Shown: positions 16,464-25,147, numbered from the stretch's first letter. The stretch is DNA of 40,199 nucleotides from Pseudomonas sichuanensis (GCF_003231305.1 NZ_QKVM01000057.1:1-40199); one strand, 5' to 3'. The notes: generated from the sequence alone by a model not told the origin. A program made the numbers and translations.

Positions 16464-17771
16464 ATGAACGCAGCAGTGAACAAGGGGCCGGCCCAGCGCG
16501 CGCCGTCCTACTACAGCGCCACCCTCAACGACCACAGCGAATACCCCACCCTCAAGGGCACGGTACAGGTCGACGTGGCGATCATCGGCGGCGGTTTCAC
16601 CGGCGTGGCCACCGCCGTGGAACTGGCCGAGCGCGGCCTGAAGGTCGCCATCGTCGAGACCAATCGTATCGGTTGGGGCGCCAGCGGGCGCAACGGCGGG
16701 CAGGTGACCGGCAGCCTGTCGGGCGACGAGGCCATGCGCACGCAGATGCGTGAACGGCTCGGCGCCGAGGTGGATGACTTCATCTGGCACCTGCGCTGGC
16801 GCGGCCACCAGATCATCGAGCAGCGGGTGGAGCGCTATGGCATCGCCTGCGACCTCAAGCGCGGCCACCTGCATGCGGCGATGAAACCCTCGCACCTGAA
16901 CGAACTGCGCGCTTTCGAAGCCGAGGCCCAGCGCCGCGGCATGGGCGACCAGGTGCAATTGCTCGACCGCGGCGCGATGGCCGAGCACCTGCAAAGCCCG
17001 CTGTATATCGGCGCGCTGAAGAACCGCCGCAACCTGCACCTGCACCCGCTCAACCTGTGCCTGGGCGAGGCCCGCGCGGCCCACAGCCTGGGCGCACTGA
17101 TCTTCGAAAACTCCGAGGTCCTGGACATCATCCACGGCCCGCGCCCGGCAGTGGTCACCGCCCAGGGCCGGGTCGAAGCGCGGCAAGTGATGCTGGCCGG
17201 CGATGTCTACCACAAGCTGGAAAAGCGCCAGCTCAAGGGCAAGATTTTCCCGGCCATGGGCGGCATCGTCACCACCGCGCCACTGGGTGAGCTGGCCGCG
17301 CAGATCAACCCCCAGGACCTGGCGGTATACGACTGCCGCTTCGTCCTCGACTACTACCGCCTGACCGCCGACAAGCGCCTGCTGTTCGGCGGTGGCGCCA
17401 ACTATTCCGGGCGTGATTCGCGGGATATCGAGGCCGAACTGCGCCCATGCATCGAACGCACCTTCCCGGCGCTCAAGGGCGTGCCGATCGAGTTCCAGTG
17501 GAGCTGCGCCATGGGCATCGTGGTCAACCGCATCCCGCAGCTGGGCAAGCTGTCGGACAACGTGTGGTACTGCCAGGGTTATTCCGGGCATGGCATCGCC
17601 ACCAGCCACATCATGGGCGAGATCATGGCCGAGGCATTGACCGGGACGCTGGAGAAATTCGACACCTTTGCGGCGTGCAAGCACATCAAGGTGCCGATGG
17701 GGGATCTGCTGGGGAATCCGCTGTTGGCGGCGGGGATGTGGTACTACCAGATGCTTGAAAAGCTGCGCTGA
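16464..17771 (+). CDS. puuB: FAD-dependent oxidase of gamma-glutamylpolyamines (PuuB/PauB-like)
   Basis: A 435-residue flavoenzyme of the DAO family. The N-terminal Rossmann motif is GGGFTG at 42-47, with the ribose-binding Glu65 (AIVE) and the SGRNGGQ loop at 74-80. The second FAD contact is near the C-terminus (YSGHGIATSHIMGEI). Such enzymes oxidise gamma-glutamylputrescine to the aldehyde with release of ammonia and hydrogen peroxide. AAGGA precedes the ATG. It follows the synthetase by 26 bp, so the two form an operon. Alternative: another amine or sarcosine-like oxidase in the same family. Confidence 0.85.
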   Translation: MNAAVNKGPAQRAPSYYSATLNDHSEYPTLKGTVQVDVAIIGGGFTGVATAVELAERGLKVAIVETNRIGWGASGRNGGQVTGSLSGDEAMRTQMRERLGAEVDDFIWHLRWRGHQIIEQRVERYGIACDLKRGHLHAAMKPSHLNELRAFEAEAQRRGMGDQVQLLDRGAMAEHLQSPLYIGALKNRRNLHLHPLNLCLGEARAAHSLGALIFENSEVLDIIHGPRPAVVTAQGRVEARQVMLAGDVYHKLEKRQLKGKIFPAMGGIVTTAPLGELAAQINPQDLAVYDCRFVLDYYRLTADKRLLFGGGANYSGRDSRDIEAELRPCIERTFPALKGVPIEFQWSCAMGIVVNRIPQLGKLSDNVWYCQGYSGHGIATSHIMGEIMAEALTGTLEKFDTFAACKHIKVPMGDLLGNPLLAAGMWYYQMLEKLR

Positions 17772-17786
17772 TTTTCACTGGCCCAT

Positions 17787-17867
17787 TCGCGGGTAAACCC
17801 GCTCCCACAGGTTCATCGCCGCTTCTGAAAACGGCGCGACTCCTGTGGGAGCGGGTTCACCCGCGAA
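17787..17867. repeat. REP inverted pair (26-bp arms, one mismatch)
   Basis: The left arm begins TTCGCGGGTAAACCCGCTCC (17787-17812); the right arm (17842-17867) is its complement except one base (GTTCACCC instead of GTTTACCC). It lies between the convergent puuB and fadD1 genes. Confidence 0.92.
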
Positions 17868-17884
17868 GAAGCCGGTGAAGGCTA

Positions 17885-19582
17885 TCAGGCGATCTTCTTC
17901 AGGCCCTGCTTCTTCAGCTCTTCATCTCGCAGCTCGCGGCGCAGGATCTTGCCGACGTTGGTGGTCGGCAGTGCATCGCGGAACTCGATGTAGCGCGGCA
18001 CCTTGTAGCCGGTGACGTTGGCGCGCATGTGCTCCATCACCTGCTCCTTGGTGACGGTCATGCCCGGCTTGACCACGATGAACACCTTGATCACCTCGCC
18101 GGATTTTTCGTCCGGCACGCCGATGGCGGCGCACTGCAGCACACCCGGCAAGGCGGCGAGCACGTCTTCGAGCTCGTTGGGGTACACGTTGAAACCCGAG
18201 ACCAGGATCATGTCCTTCTTGCGATCGACGATGCGCATGTAGCCGTCCGGCTGGATCACGGCGATGTCGCCGGTCTTCAGCCAGCCATTGCCGTCGAGGA
18301 TTTCGGCGGTGGCCTCCTCACGCTGCCAGTAGCCCTTCATCACCTGCGGGCCCTTGATGCACAGTTCGCCCACTTCGCCCAGCGGCAGTTCCTGGCCGTT
18401 GTCGTCGATGACCTTGCACAGGGTAGAGGGTACCGGGATGCCGATGGTGCCGACCTGGTTGGCCTCGGACGGGTTGACCGTCGCCACCGGGCTGGTCTCG
18501 GTCATGCCGTAACCTTCACAGATGGCGCAGCCGGTCACTGTCCTCCAGCGCTCGGCCACGCTCTGCTGCAGCGCCATGCCACCGGACAAGGTGATCTTCA
18601 GCCCCGAGAAATCCAGGTTGCGGAAGCTTTCGTTGTTGCACAGGGCGACGAACAGGGTGTTCAGGCCAACGAAGCCGCTGAACTTCCACTTGCTCAGCTC
18701 CTTGACCATGGCCGGCAGGTCGCGCGGGTTGCTGATGAGAATGTTGTGGTTACCGATCAGCATCATGGCCATGCAATGGAAGGTGAAGGCGTAGATGTGG
18801 TAGAGCGGCAGCGGGGTGATGAGGATCTCGCAGCCTTCGTGCAGGTTCGAGCCCATCAGCGCACGGCACTGCAGCATGTTGGCGACCAGGTTGCGGTGGG
18901 TGAGCATCGCGCCCTTGGCCACGCCGGTGGTGCCGCCGGTGTACTGCAGCACTGCCACATCGTTGGCCTGCGGGTTGGCCTCGGTCACCGCGCCGCCCTT
19001 GCCCAGGGCCAGCGCATCGTTGAAGCGCACGGCATTGGGCAGGTTGTAGGCCGGCACCATTTTCTTCACGTATTTGATGACGCTGTTGACCAGCAAGCGC
19101 TTGAGCGGTGGCAACAGGTCGGCCACTTCGGTGACAATGACGTGCTTGACCTGGGTCTTCGGCACGACTTTCTCGGCCAGGTGCGCCATGTTGGCCAGGC
19201 ACACCAGCGCCTTGGCGCCGGAATCGTTGAACTGGTGCTCCAGTTCCCGCGCGGTGTACAGCGGGTTGGTGTTGACCACGATCAGCCCGGCACGCATGGC
19301 GCCGAACACGGCGACAGGGTATTGCAGGACGTTGGGCAACTGGACGGCGATGCGATCGCCCGGCTTCAGGTCGGTATGCTGCTGCAGCCAGGCGGCAAAG
19401 GCGCCGGACAGCGCATACAGCTCGCCGTAAGTGATGGTCTTGCCCAGGTTGCTAAAGGCAGGTTTGTCGGCAAAGCGTTGGCAGGATTGCTTGAGAACCG
19501 CCTGGATATTGGGGAATTCGTCAGGATTGATGTCCGCCGTGACCCCGGCTGGGTACTTATCCTTCCAAAAATGTTCGATCAT
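17885..19582 (-). CDS. fadD1: Long-chain fatty acid--CoA ligase FadD1
   Basis: A 565-residue adenylate-forming ligase that activates exogenous fatty acids to acyl-CoA at the inner membrane. The AMP-binding P-loop YTGGTTGVAKGA lies at 214-225; the GYGMTETSP motif (about 360) and the hinge region VDRKKDMILVSGFNVYPNE (about 455) are all intact. The start opens MIEHFWKDKYPAGV, seven codons inside a longer open frame. Length and gene order (fadD1 then fadD2 in tandem) match the P. putida arrangement. In transcription order fadD2 comes first, then fadD1 after 384 bp that contain a REP pair, so fadD1 probably also has its own promoter. Confidence 0.95.
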   Translation of the reverse strand: MIEHFWKDKYPAGVTADINPDEFPNIQAVLKQSCQRFADKPAFSNLGKTITYGELYALSGAFAAWLQQHTDLKPGDRIAVQLPNVLQYPVAVFGAMRAGLIVVNTNPLYTARELEHQFNDSGAKALVCLANMAHLAEKVVPKTQVKHVIVTEVADLLPPLKRLLVNSVIKYVKKMVPAYNLPNAVRFNDALALGKGGAVTEANPQANDVAVLQYTGGTTGVAKGAMLTHRNLVANMLQCRALMGSNLHEGCEILITPLPLYHIYAFTFHCMAMMLIGNHNILISNPRDLPAMVKELSKWKFSGFVGLNTLFVALCNNESFRNLDFSGLKITLSGGMALQQSVAERWRTVTGCAICEGYGMTETSPVATVNPSEANQVGTIGIPVPSTLCKVIDDNGQELPLGEVGELCIKGPQVMKGYWQREEATAEILDGNGWLKTGDIAVIQPDGYMRIVDRKKDMILVSGFNVYPNELEDVLAALPGVLQCAAIGVPDEKSGEVIKVFIVVKPGMTVTKEQVMEHMRANVTGYKVPRYIEFRDALPTTNVGKILRRELRDEELKKQGLKKIA

Positions 19583-19743
19583 GGAAGCCCGCTCCTTCAG
19601 CAACAGCGAATTCGGTACGCGTCGATGCGCTTATTATTGATATGCGAAGCCGGCTCATTGCAAACCGGATCCTGGGAAAGCGCGCCGAGAGTAACAGCTT
19701 TACCAGGGGTCGCCTAGAGGCCGAAACCGGCCTTGCGGTCACG

Positions 19744-19775
19744 AAAATGACTCAAAGAAATGTACAGGTCATTTT
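19744..19775 (-). promoter_or_regulatory. Inverted repeat upstream of fadD1
   Basis: A perfect 8-bp inverted repeat AAAATGAC (19744-19751) / GTCATTTT (19768-19775) with a 16-base spacer, in an AT-richer patch about 160 bp upstream of the fadD1 start. It could be an operator for a fatty-acid-responsive regulator, but does not match a PsrA-type box that I can recognise. The remainder of the 19583-19966 gap holds the REP pair at 19845. Confidence 0.35.
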
Positions 19776-19844
19776 TAGAGTATTTAGCCAAAATGTCGCT
19801 GATCTGCCTGAAACCACTGTGCTAGAGCCATAAATGCGAACCTC

Positions 19845-19946
19845 GTGGGAGCGGCGGTGCGCCGATGCGACTTGCCCCGCGATGGCGCTAGGCCAAGCAC
19901 TGATGTTTGCTGACCTGGCCCCATCGCGGGGCAAGCCCGCTCCCAC
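19845..19946. repeat. REP inverted pair with expanded left arm, second copy
   Basis: The left arm starts GTGGGAGCGGCGGTGCGCCG and carries the same insertion (CGGTGCGCCGATGCGA) as the element at 6416; the right arm (19922-19946) is the normal REP ending CCCGCTCCCAC. Two loci with the same asymmetric arm indicate a defined sub-type rather than decay. Confidence 0.85.
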
Positions 19947-19966
19947 AAATCGCGTCGGGGATTGCC

Positions 19967-21655
19967 TCAGGCGATGTCGCGCAGTTCCCGACGCAAGATC
20001 TTGCCCACCGGTGTCATCGGCAACGAATCACGCAGCACGATGTGCTTGGGCACCTTGTAGCCGGTGAAGTTGGCCTTGCAGTAAGCCTTGAGCTCGTCAA
20101 CGCTCAGCCCCCCCGCGCGTGGCACCACGAACAGCTTGACCGCCTCGCCGGAACGTTCGTCCGGTACACCGATGGCCGCACAGCTGGCCACCTGTGGGTG
20201 ATTCATCACCACGTCCTCGATTTCGTTGGGGTACACGTTGAAACCCGAGACGATGATCATGTCCTTCTTGCGGTCGACGATACGGGTGAAGCCGTCCGGG
20301 TCGATGATCGCAATGTCGCCGGTCTTGAACCAGCCTTCGGCATCCAGCGCCTGGGCCGTGGCTTCCGGTTGCTGCCAGTAGCCCTTCATCACCTGCGGCC
20401 CCTTGATGCACAGCTCGCCGCGCTCACCCAGCGGCTGCTCGTTACCTTCGTCGTCGATCACCTTGAACGCCGTGCCGACCACCGGGATGCCCACGGTCCC
20501 CAACCGCGCCAGTTGGCCATAAGGGTTGGTGCTGGCCACCGGGGAGGTCTCGGTCAGGCCGTAGCCTTCGACGATGCGACAGCCGGTCAAGGCTTCCCAA
20601 CGCTCGGCGGTGGCCTTGACCAGCGCCGTACCGCCGGAGTTGGTGACCTTGAGTGCGGAAAAATCCAGCGATTTGAAACCGGGGTGGTCCATCAAGGCGA
20701 CGAACAACGTGTTCAGCCCCAGCAGCGCCGAGAACCGCCACTTGCCCAGTTCCTTGATAAAGCCCGAGATGTCGCGGGGGTTGGTGATCAGCACGTTGTG
20801 GTTGCCGGTGACCATCATGCACATGCAGTTCGCGGTGAACGCATAGATGTGATACAGCGGCAGCGGCGCGATCATCACCTCCTGGCCTTCCTTGATCAGC
20901 GGCTGGCCGTCGGGGCCGTGCTGGGCGAAGCAAGCCAGTACCTGCAACATGTTGGCCACCAGGTTGCCGTGGCTGAGCATCGCGCCCTTGGCCAGGCCGG
21001 TGGTGCCGCCGGTGTACTGCAGCACGGCGATATCGTCGTGCACTTGCGGCACCGGTTTGTGGGTCAGCCCGCCCCCCAGGCGCAACACCTGCTTGAACGA
21101 CACCGCCTGGGGCAGCTGATAGGCAGGCACCATCTTCTTCAACTTGTCGACCACGGTATTGATCAACCAGCCCTTGGCGGCGGGCAGCAGGTCGCCCATC
21201 TTCGCCTCGATCAGGTACTCGATGCCGGTGTCGGGCAGCACCTCCTGCACGCGGCTGCCGAACATGTTCAGGTAGACCAGCGCGCGGGCCCCGGAGTCCT
21301 TGAACTGGTGGCGCATCTCGCGGGCGGTGTACAGCGGGTTGGTGTTGACCACCACCAGCCCGGCACGCAGGGCACCGAACACGGCGATGGGGTACTGCAG
21401 CACGTTGGGCATCTGTACCGCGATGCGGTCGCCCGGTACCAGGTCGGTATGCTGCTGCAGCCAGGCGGCGAAGGCCGCGGAGTGGCGTTCGAGCTCTGCA
21501 TAGCTGAGCGTTACGCCCAGGTTGCTGAATGCCGGGCGGTCGGCGAAGCGCTTGCAGGAGCGTTCGAAGACATCGACGACGGACGCATAGGCCGTCAAAT
21601 CCAGTGTGGAAGGCACGCCCGCCGGGCGCTTGTCGTTCCAGAAATCGGCTTGCAT
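19967..21655 (-). CDS. fadD2: Long-chain fatty acid--CoA ligase FadD2
   Basis: A 562-residue paralog of FadD1, with the same motifs: YTGGTTGLAKGA (AMP-binding), GYGLTETSP and VDRKKDMIIVSGFNVYPNE. The N-terminal third is the most divergent from FadD1, which in this family separates fatty-acid preference. Start: the ATG opening MQADFWNDKRPAGV is preceded by AGAGGAAC at 8 bases; a longer frame upstream overlaps the divergent promoter region and is not coding. Transcribed toward fadD1; divergent from the lipase-like gene with 202 bp between starts. Confidence 0.95.
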   Translation of the reverse strand: MQADFWNDKRPAGVPSTLDLTAYASVVDVFERSCKRFADRPAFSNLGVTLSYAELERHSAAFAAWLQQHTDLVPGDRIAVQMPNVLQYPIAVFGALRAGLVVVNTNPLYTAREMRHQFKDSGARALVYLNMFGSRVQEVLPDTGIEYLIEAKMGDLLPAAKGWLINTVVDKLKKMVPAYQLPQAVSFKQVLRLGGGLTHKPVPQVHDDIAVLQYTGGTTGLAKGAMLSHGNLVANMLQVLACFAQHGPDGQPLIKEGQEVMIAPLPLYHIYAFTANCMCMMVTGNHNVLITNPRDISGFIKELGKWRFSALLGLNTLFVALMDHPGFKSLDFSALKVTNSGGTALVKATAERWEALTGCRIVEGYGLTETSPVASTNPYGQLARLGTVGIPVVGTAFKVIDDEGNEQPLGERGELCIKGPQVMKGYWQQPEATAQALDAEGWFKTGDIAIIDPDGFTRIVDRKKDMIIVSGFNVYPNEIEDVVMNHPQVASCAAIGVPDERSGEAVKLFVVPRAGGLSVDELKAYCKANFTGYKVPKHIVLRDSLPMTPVGKILRRELRDIA

Positions 21656-21857
21656 TTGTTGTAGTTCCTCTGCCGGGACCTTCCCTGACCTTGATGCCAG
21701 GTGGCAAAAAGGCGTTCTGCCGACGTTAGCAGTTCGGCCCGAGGCGGCAAATACGCCAAGTGCTGCCATTAACATTGTGAATCTTATTTATGCCCTTCCT
21801 GCAATTGTGGCCTTTGCGCATACACTGTTCCTCGAACTCTGTGCGCAAGGACCCGCC
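21656..21857. promoter_or_regulatory. Divergent promoter region, fadD2 / lipase-like gene
   Basis: A 202-bp gap that must hold both promoters. The stretch 21765-21830 is clearly AT-richer than its surroundings (TTAACATTGTGAATCTTATT) and contains CATACACTGTTCC, a plausible -10 for the plus-strand gene about 30 bp before its start. I could not place convincing -35 boxes or a known operator. Confidence 0.35.
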
Positions 21858-22802
21858 ATGCCCCATGACGCCTTCTGGCTGCCCGCCAGCGAGCATTGCA
21901 GCCTGTACGTACACCAATGGCTGCCGGCCACGCCGGTCAAGGCCGTGGTGTTGCTGGCCCATGGCATGGCCGAGCATGCCGGGCGCTACCAGCGCCTGGG
22001 GCATGCCCTGAATGACGCCGGTTACGCCCTGATCGCGCCAGACCTGCGTGGCCACGGGCGTACCGCCGAACTGGGCCACCTCGGCCTGTTCGCCAGCCAC
22101 AATGGCTGGAATGCCGTGGTCAACGACCTGGGCTTGCTGGCCCAGCACATCGGCCAGCAGTTTCCCGGCACACCGCTGTTCCTGTTCGGCCACAGCATGG
22201 GCAGCTATATCGCCCAGGCCTACCTGCTGCACCACAGCGCCAGCCTGCAGGGGGCGATCCTCAGCGGCTCGAACTTCCAACCTGTAGCGCTGTATCGCAG
22301 CGCGCGCCTGATTGCCCGGCTCGAAGCCTGGCGCCAGGGGCCGCTGGGCAAGAGCGCGCTGATCGACTGGCTGTCGTTCGGTGCGTTCAACAAGGCGTTC
22401 AAGCCTAACCGCACCGCCTTCGACTGGCTCAGCCGCGACCCGGACGAGGTGGACAAGTACATCGCCGACCCGCTGTGCGGCTTTCGCTGCAGCAACCAAC
22501 TGTGGCTCGACCTGCTGCAGGGCCTGGCGCAGATCAGCCAGGCCAAGCACCTCGCGCAGATCGATCCGAACCTGCCAGTGCTGGTCATTGGCGGTGAATG
22601 TGATCCGGTGAGTGCCGGCAAGCGTCTCACGGTTCTGGCCGACGCCCTGCGCGCGACCGGCAACCGCCACGTGCAGTTGCGCGTCTACCCCGGCGCACGG
22701 CACGAAGTGCTCAACGAAACCCATCGCGACGAGGTCAGTGCCGATATCATCGGCTGGCTGGAGCAGGCGCTGGCCCTTGGCCGCCCTGCCCGCAGTGAAT
22801 GA
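21858..22802 (+). CDS. Monoglyceride-lipase-like alpha/beta hydrolase
   Basis: A 314-residue hydrolase of the Serine aminopeptidase S33/lysophospholipase type. HGMAEHAGRY at 35-44, nucleophile GHSMGS with Ser113, Asp249 (GGECDPVS) and His282 (GARHEVLNE) form the triad; HGMAEHXXRY plus GHSMG is the pattern of monoacylglycerol lipases. It would release free fatty acids that the divergent FadD ligases activate. The chosen ATG has AAGGA upstream; the open frame upstream is the promoter region. The phaJ-like gene follows by 34 bp and is likely co-transcribed. Confidence 0.88.
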   Translation: MPHDAFWLPASEHCSLYVHQWLPATPVKAVVLLAHGMAEHAGRYQRLGHALNDAGYALIAPDLRGHGRTAELGHLGLFASHNGWNAVVNDLGLLAQHIGQQFPGTPLFLFGHSMGSYIAQAYLLHHSASLQGAILSGSNFQPVALYRSARLIARLEAWRQGPLGKSALIDWLSFGAFNKAFKPNRTAFDWLSRDPDEVDKYIADPLCGFRCSNQLWLDLLQGLAQISQAKHLAQIDPNLPVLVIGGECDPVSAGKRLTVLADALRATGNRHVQLRVYPGARHEVLNETHRDEVSADIIGWLEQALALGRPARSE

Positions 22803-22836
22803 TAGGCACCCTCGCCCGCCCCACAAGGAAGCCCCG

Positions 22837-23307
22837 ATGACCCAGGTCAGCAACACGCCTTACGAAGCCCTCGAAGTCGGCCAGAAAGCTGAATACAAGA
22901 AGTCCGTGGAAGAACGCGACATCCAGTTGTTCGCCGCGATGTCCGGTGACCACAACCCGGTGCACCTGGACGCCGAGTTCGCCGCCAAGAGCATGTTCCG
23001 CGAACGCATCGCCCACGGCATGTTCAGCGGTGCACTGATCAGCGCCGCGGTGGCCTGCACCCTGCCCGGCCCCGGCACCATCTACCTGGGTCAGCAGATG
23101 AGCTTCCAGAAGCCGGTCAAGATCGGCGACACCCTGACCGTGCGCCTGGAAGTCCTCGAGAAGCTGCCCAAGTTCAAGGTGCGCATCGCCACCAACGTGT
23201 ACAACCAGAACGATGAGCTGGTGGTCGCCGGTGAGGCCGAGATCCTGGCACCGCGCAAGCAGCAGACCGTCGAACTGGTGAGCCCGCCGAATTTCGTTGC
23301 CAGCTGA
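22837..23307 (+). CDS. phaJ: (R)-specific enoyl-CoA hydratase (PhaJ, MaoC hot-dog fold)
   Basis: A 156-residue MaoC-type hydratase, converting trans-2-enoyl-CoA to (R)-3-hydroxyacyl-CoA and so linking beta-oxidation with PHA synthesis. The hydratase motif FAAMSGDHNPVHLD gives catalytic Asp38 and His43, the same five-residue spacing as in known PhaJ enzymes, and RIAHGMFSGALIS follows. Length fits PhaJ1/PhaJ4 (about 156). Its position beside fadD1-fadD2 suggests the PhaJ1 type, but paralog naming is tentative. AAGGA precedes the ATG. Confidence 0.9.
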   Translation: MTQVSNTPYEALEVGQKAEYKKSVEERDIQLFAAMSGDHNPVHLDAEFAAKSMFRERIAHGMFSGALISAAVACTLPGPGTIYLGQQMSFQKPVKIGDTLTVRLEVLEKLPKFKVRIATNVYNQNDELVVAGEAEILAPRKQQTVELVSPPNFVAS

Positions 23308-23323
23308 TTTCAGTGCTGGCTTT

Positions 23324-23405
23324 TTCGCGGGTAAACCCGCTCCCACAGGTTCTGCGCCACTTTTGAAAGCAACGCTTAACCTGTGGGAGCGGGTTTACCC
23401 GCGAA
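23324..23405. repeat. REP inverted pair (28-bp perfect arms) entering the sigma-factor gene
   Basis: The left arm begins TTCGCGGGTAAACCCGCTCC (23324-23351); the perfect complement is at 23378-23405. The right arm lies inside the 3' end of the ECF sigma gene, whose last ten codons are REP sequence. It is between convergent genes. Confidence 0.94.
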
Positions 23406-24647
23406 GAGTCCTCCCAACCTGCTCAAGCGCCGCTCGATGTGCCGCCGCTCCGGCCCCTGCCGGGTCAGCGCAAGCGCCTGCTGCCAAGCCTCCCGCGCCT
23501 GCTCCTCATTACCCAGCTGCCAATGCAGCTCGGCCCGCGCAGCATGGGCCAGGTGATAATCACCCAGCTCGCCACGCGCCAGAATCGCCTCCACCGCCTG
23601 CAAGCCCACCTGCGCACCGTCCCGACGGGCCAGCGCCGCCGCACGGTTGAGCTCGACCACCGGTGACGGCCAATGCCGTTGCAGCACCTCGTACAAACCG
23701 ACAATCTCCCCCCAGTCCGTGGCTTCGGCACTGGGCGCTTCGGCATGCACGGCAGCAATCGCCGCCTGCAAGCTGTAGGGCCCGAACGCGCGGCTGCGCA
23801 GCGCCCGCTGCACCAACTGACAACCTTCCTCGATCTGCGCGCGATCCCACAGGCTGCGGTCCTGCTCATCGAGCACCACCAGTTCGCCTTCGGCATCGCT
23901 GCGCGCTCTTTGCCGCGAGGCCTGCAGCAGCATCAGCGCCAGCAGGCCGAGCACCTCGGCATCCGGCAGCAACTGCCCGACCAGCCGGCCCAGGCGAATA
24001 GCCTCATCGGTCAACGCCTGGGTCACCACGTCTTCACCCGTCGAAGCCGAATAGCCTTCGTTGAACACCAGGTAAATCACCCGTAACACACTCTCCAGTC
24101 GCTCGGGCAACTCGTTCAGGGCGGGCACCTGGTAGGGAATCCCGGCATCACGAATCTTCGCCTTGGCACGCACAATACGCTGGGCAATGGTTGTCGGGCT
24201 CTGCAGGAAGGCACGGGCAATCTGCTCGGTGGTGAGGTCGCACACCTCGCGCAGGGTCAGCGCCACCTGGGCATCGAAGGCCAGCGACGGGTGGCAGCAG
24301 GTGAAGATCAGGCGCAGACGATCGTCGGCCAGCAGCTCTTCATCGCCAGGGTCGTGCGCCTCGCCTTCGAGCAGCATGATCAGGTCGGCCTGCGAACGGT
24401 CGAAACGGGCACGTCGACGCAAGGCGTCGATAGCCTTGAAACGCCCGGTCGAGACCAGCCAGGCCCGCGGATTGTCGGGGATGCCGTCGCGCTGCCAACG
24501 CTCGACGGCAATGAAGAAGGCATCGTGCATGGCCTCCTCGGCCAGGTCGAAATCCCCCAGCAAGCGGATCAGGGTCGCCAGGATGCGCCGCGAGTCGCGG
24601 CGATAGATCGCCTCGACTTCCTCGCGTACCTGCGCCGGCGCTTGCAT
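23376..24647 (-). CDS. ECF42-type RNA polymerase sigma factor with C-terminal TPR-like extension
   Basis: A 423-residue sigma factor. Sigma-2 is at about 10-75 (DFDLAEEAMHDAFFIAVERW), sigma-4 at about 110-165 with the helix-turn-helix TTEQIARAFLQSPTTIAQRI. An approximately 240-residue C-terminal helical extension (DUF6596/TPR-like) is characteristic of group ECF42. Such sigmas have no classical anti-sigma and are linked to DGPF/YciI genes; here a DGPF gene is two genes upstream. The start codon overlaps the stop of the SRPBCC gene (TGATG). The last residues LFAGKPAPTG are encoded by a REP palindrome, so the original C-terminus has been replaced or extended. Confidence 0.92.
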   Translation of the reverse strand: MQAPAQVREEVEAIYRRDSRRILATLIRLLGDFDLAEEAMHDAFFIAVERWQRDGIPDNPRAWLVSTGRFKAIDALRRRARFDRSQADLIMLLEGEAHDPGDEELLADDRLRLIFTCCHPSLAFDAQVALTLREVCDLTTEQIARAFLQSPTTIAQRIVRAKAKIRDAGIPYQVPALNELPERLESVLRVIYLVFNEGYSASTGEDVVTQALTDEAIRLGRLVGQLLPDAEVLGLLALMLLQASRQRARSDAEGELVVLDEQDRSLWDRAQIEEGCQLVQRALRSRAFGPYSLQAAIAAVHAEAPSAEATDWGEIVGLYEVLQRHWPSPVVELNRAAALARRDGAQVGLQAVEAILARGELGDYHLAHAARAELHWQLGNEEQAREAWQQALALTRQGPERRHIERRLSRLGGLFAGKPAPTG

Positions 24648-25132
24648 CAGTCCGGCATCCGCTGGGTCACTACCTCCACCAGGCGGTCCAGGCTTTCTCC
24701 CCAGCCCTGATGAAAGCCCATTTCTTCATGGGCGAGGCAGTCGGCGGCACTCCAGTGCCAGGCTCGCGCGGTATAGCGGGTCTTGCCATGTTCTTCGTCG
24801 AAGGTGATCACGGCGGTCATGAAGGCTTTGTCCGACGGCACCCAACCTGGGCGGAAGGCGTCGGTGAAGACCAGCCGGTGCGGCGGGTGGATTTCCAGGA
24901 ACACGCCCTGATGCGGGTATTCGCTGCCGTCAGGCGCACGCATCAAGGTGCGGAACAGCCCGCCCGCCCACAGTTGCATCTCGCATTCCGGGGTGGTCAT
25001 GCCGTGCGGCCCCCACCACTGCATCAGCCATTGGGGTTCGGTCCAGGCCCGGAACACCTTGGCCGGCGGGGCATCGATCAGGCGGCTGATGGCCAGTTCG
25101 TGCGGGGCCTGTAGCGGTTGCGCCAGTGTCAT
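24647..25132 (-). CDS. SRPBCC (AHSA1-type) domain protein
   Basis: A 161-residue START/SRPBCC-fold protein. It has the usual opening ISRLIDAPPAKVFRAWTEP, then MQWWGPHGMTTPECEM, a central LVFTDAF strand and a C-terminal helix with GFHQGWGESLDRL. These proteins form a hydrophobic cavity for a small ligand; function unknown. AAGGAGA lies upstream of the ATG. It overlaps the sigma-factor start by one base and follows the DGPF gene by 15 bp, so it belongs to the ECF42 operon. Confidence 0.88.
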   Translation of the reverse strand: MTLAQPLQAPHELAISRLIDAPPAKVFRAWTEPQWLMQWWGPHGMTTPECEMQLWAGGLFRTLMRAPDGSEYPHQGVFLEIHPPHRLVFTDAFRPGWVPSDKAFMTAVITFDEEHGKTRYTARAWHWSAADCLAHEEMGFHQGWGESLDRLVEVVTQRMPD

Positions 25133-25147
25133 GCTGGTTGTTCTCCT

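Noticed and set aside
18029..19717. A 562-codon open frame opposite fadD1 and a similar 585-codon one opposite fadD2
   Set aside because: His/Gln/Val-rich composition typical of the antisense frame of GC-rich genes; the two resemble each other only because the fadD paralogs do.
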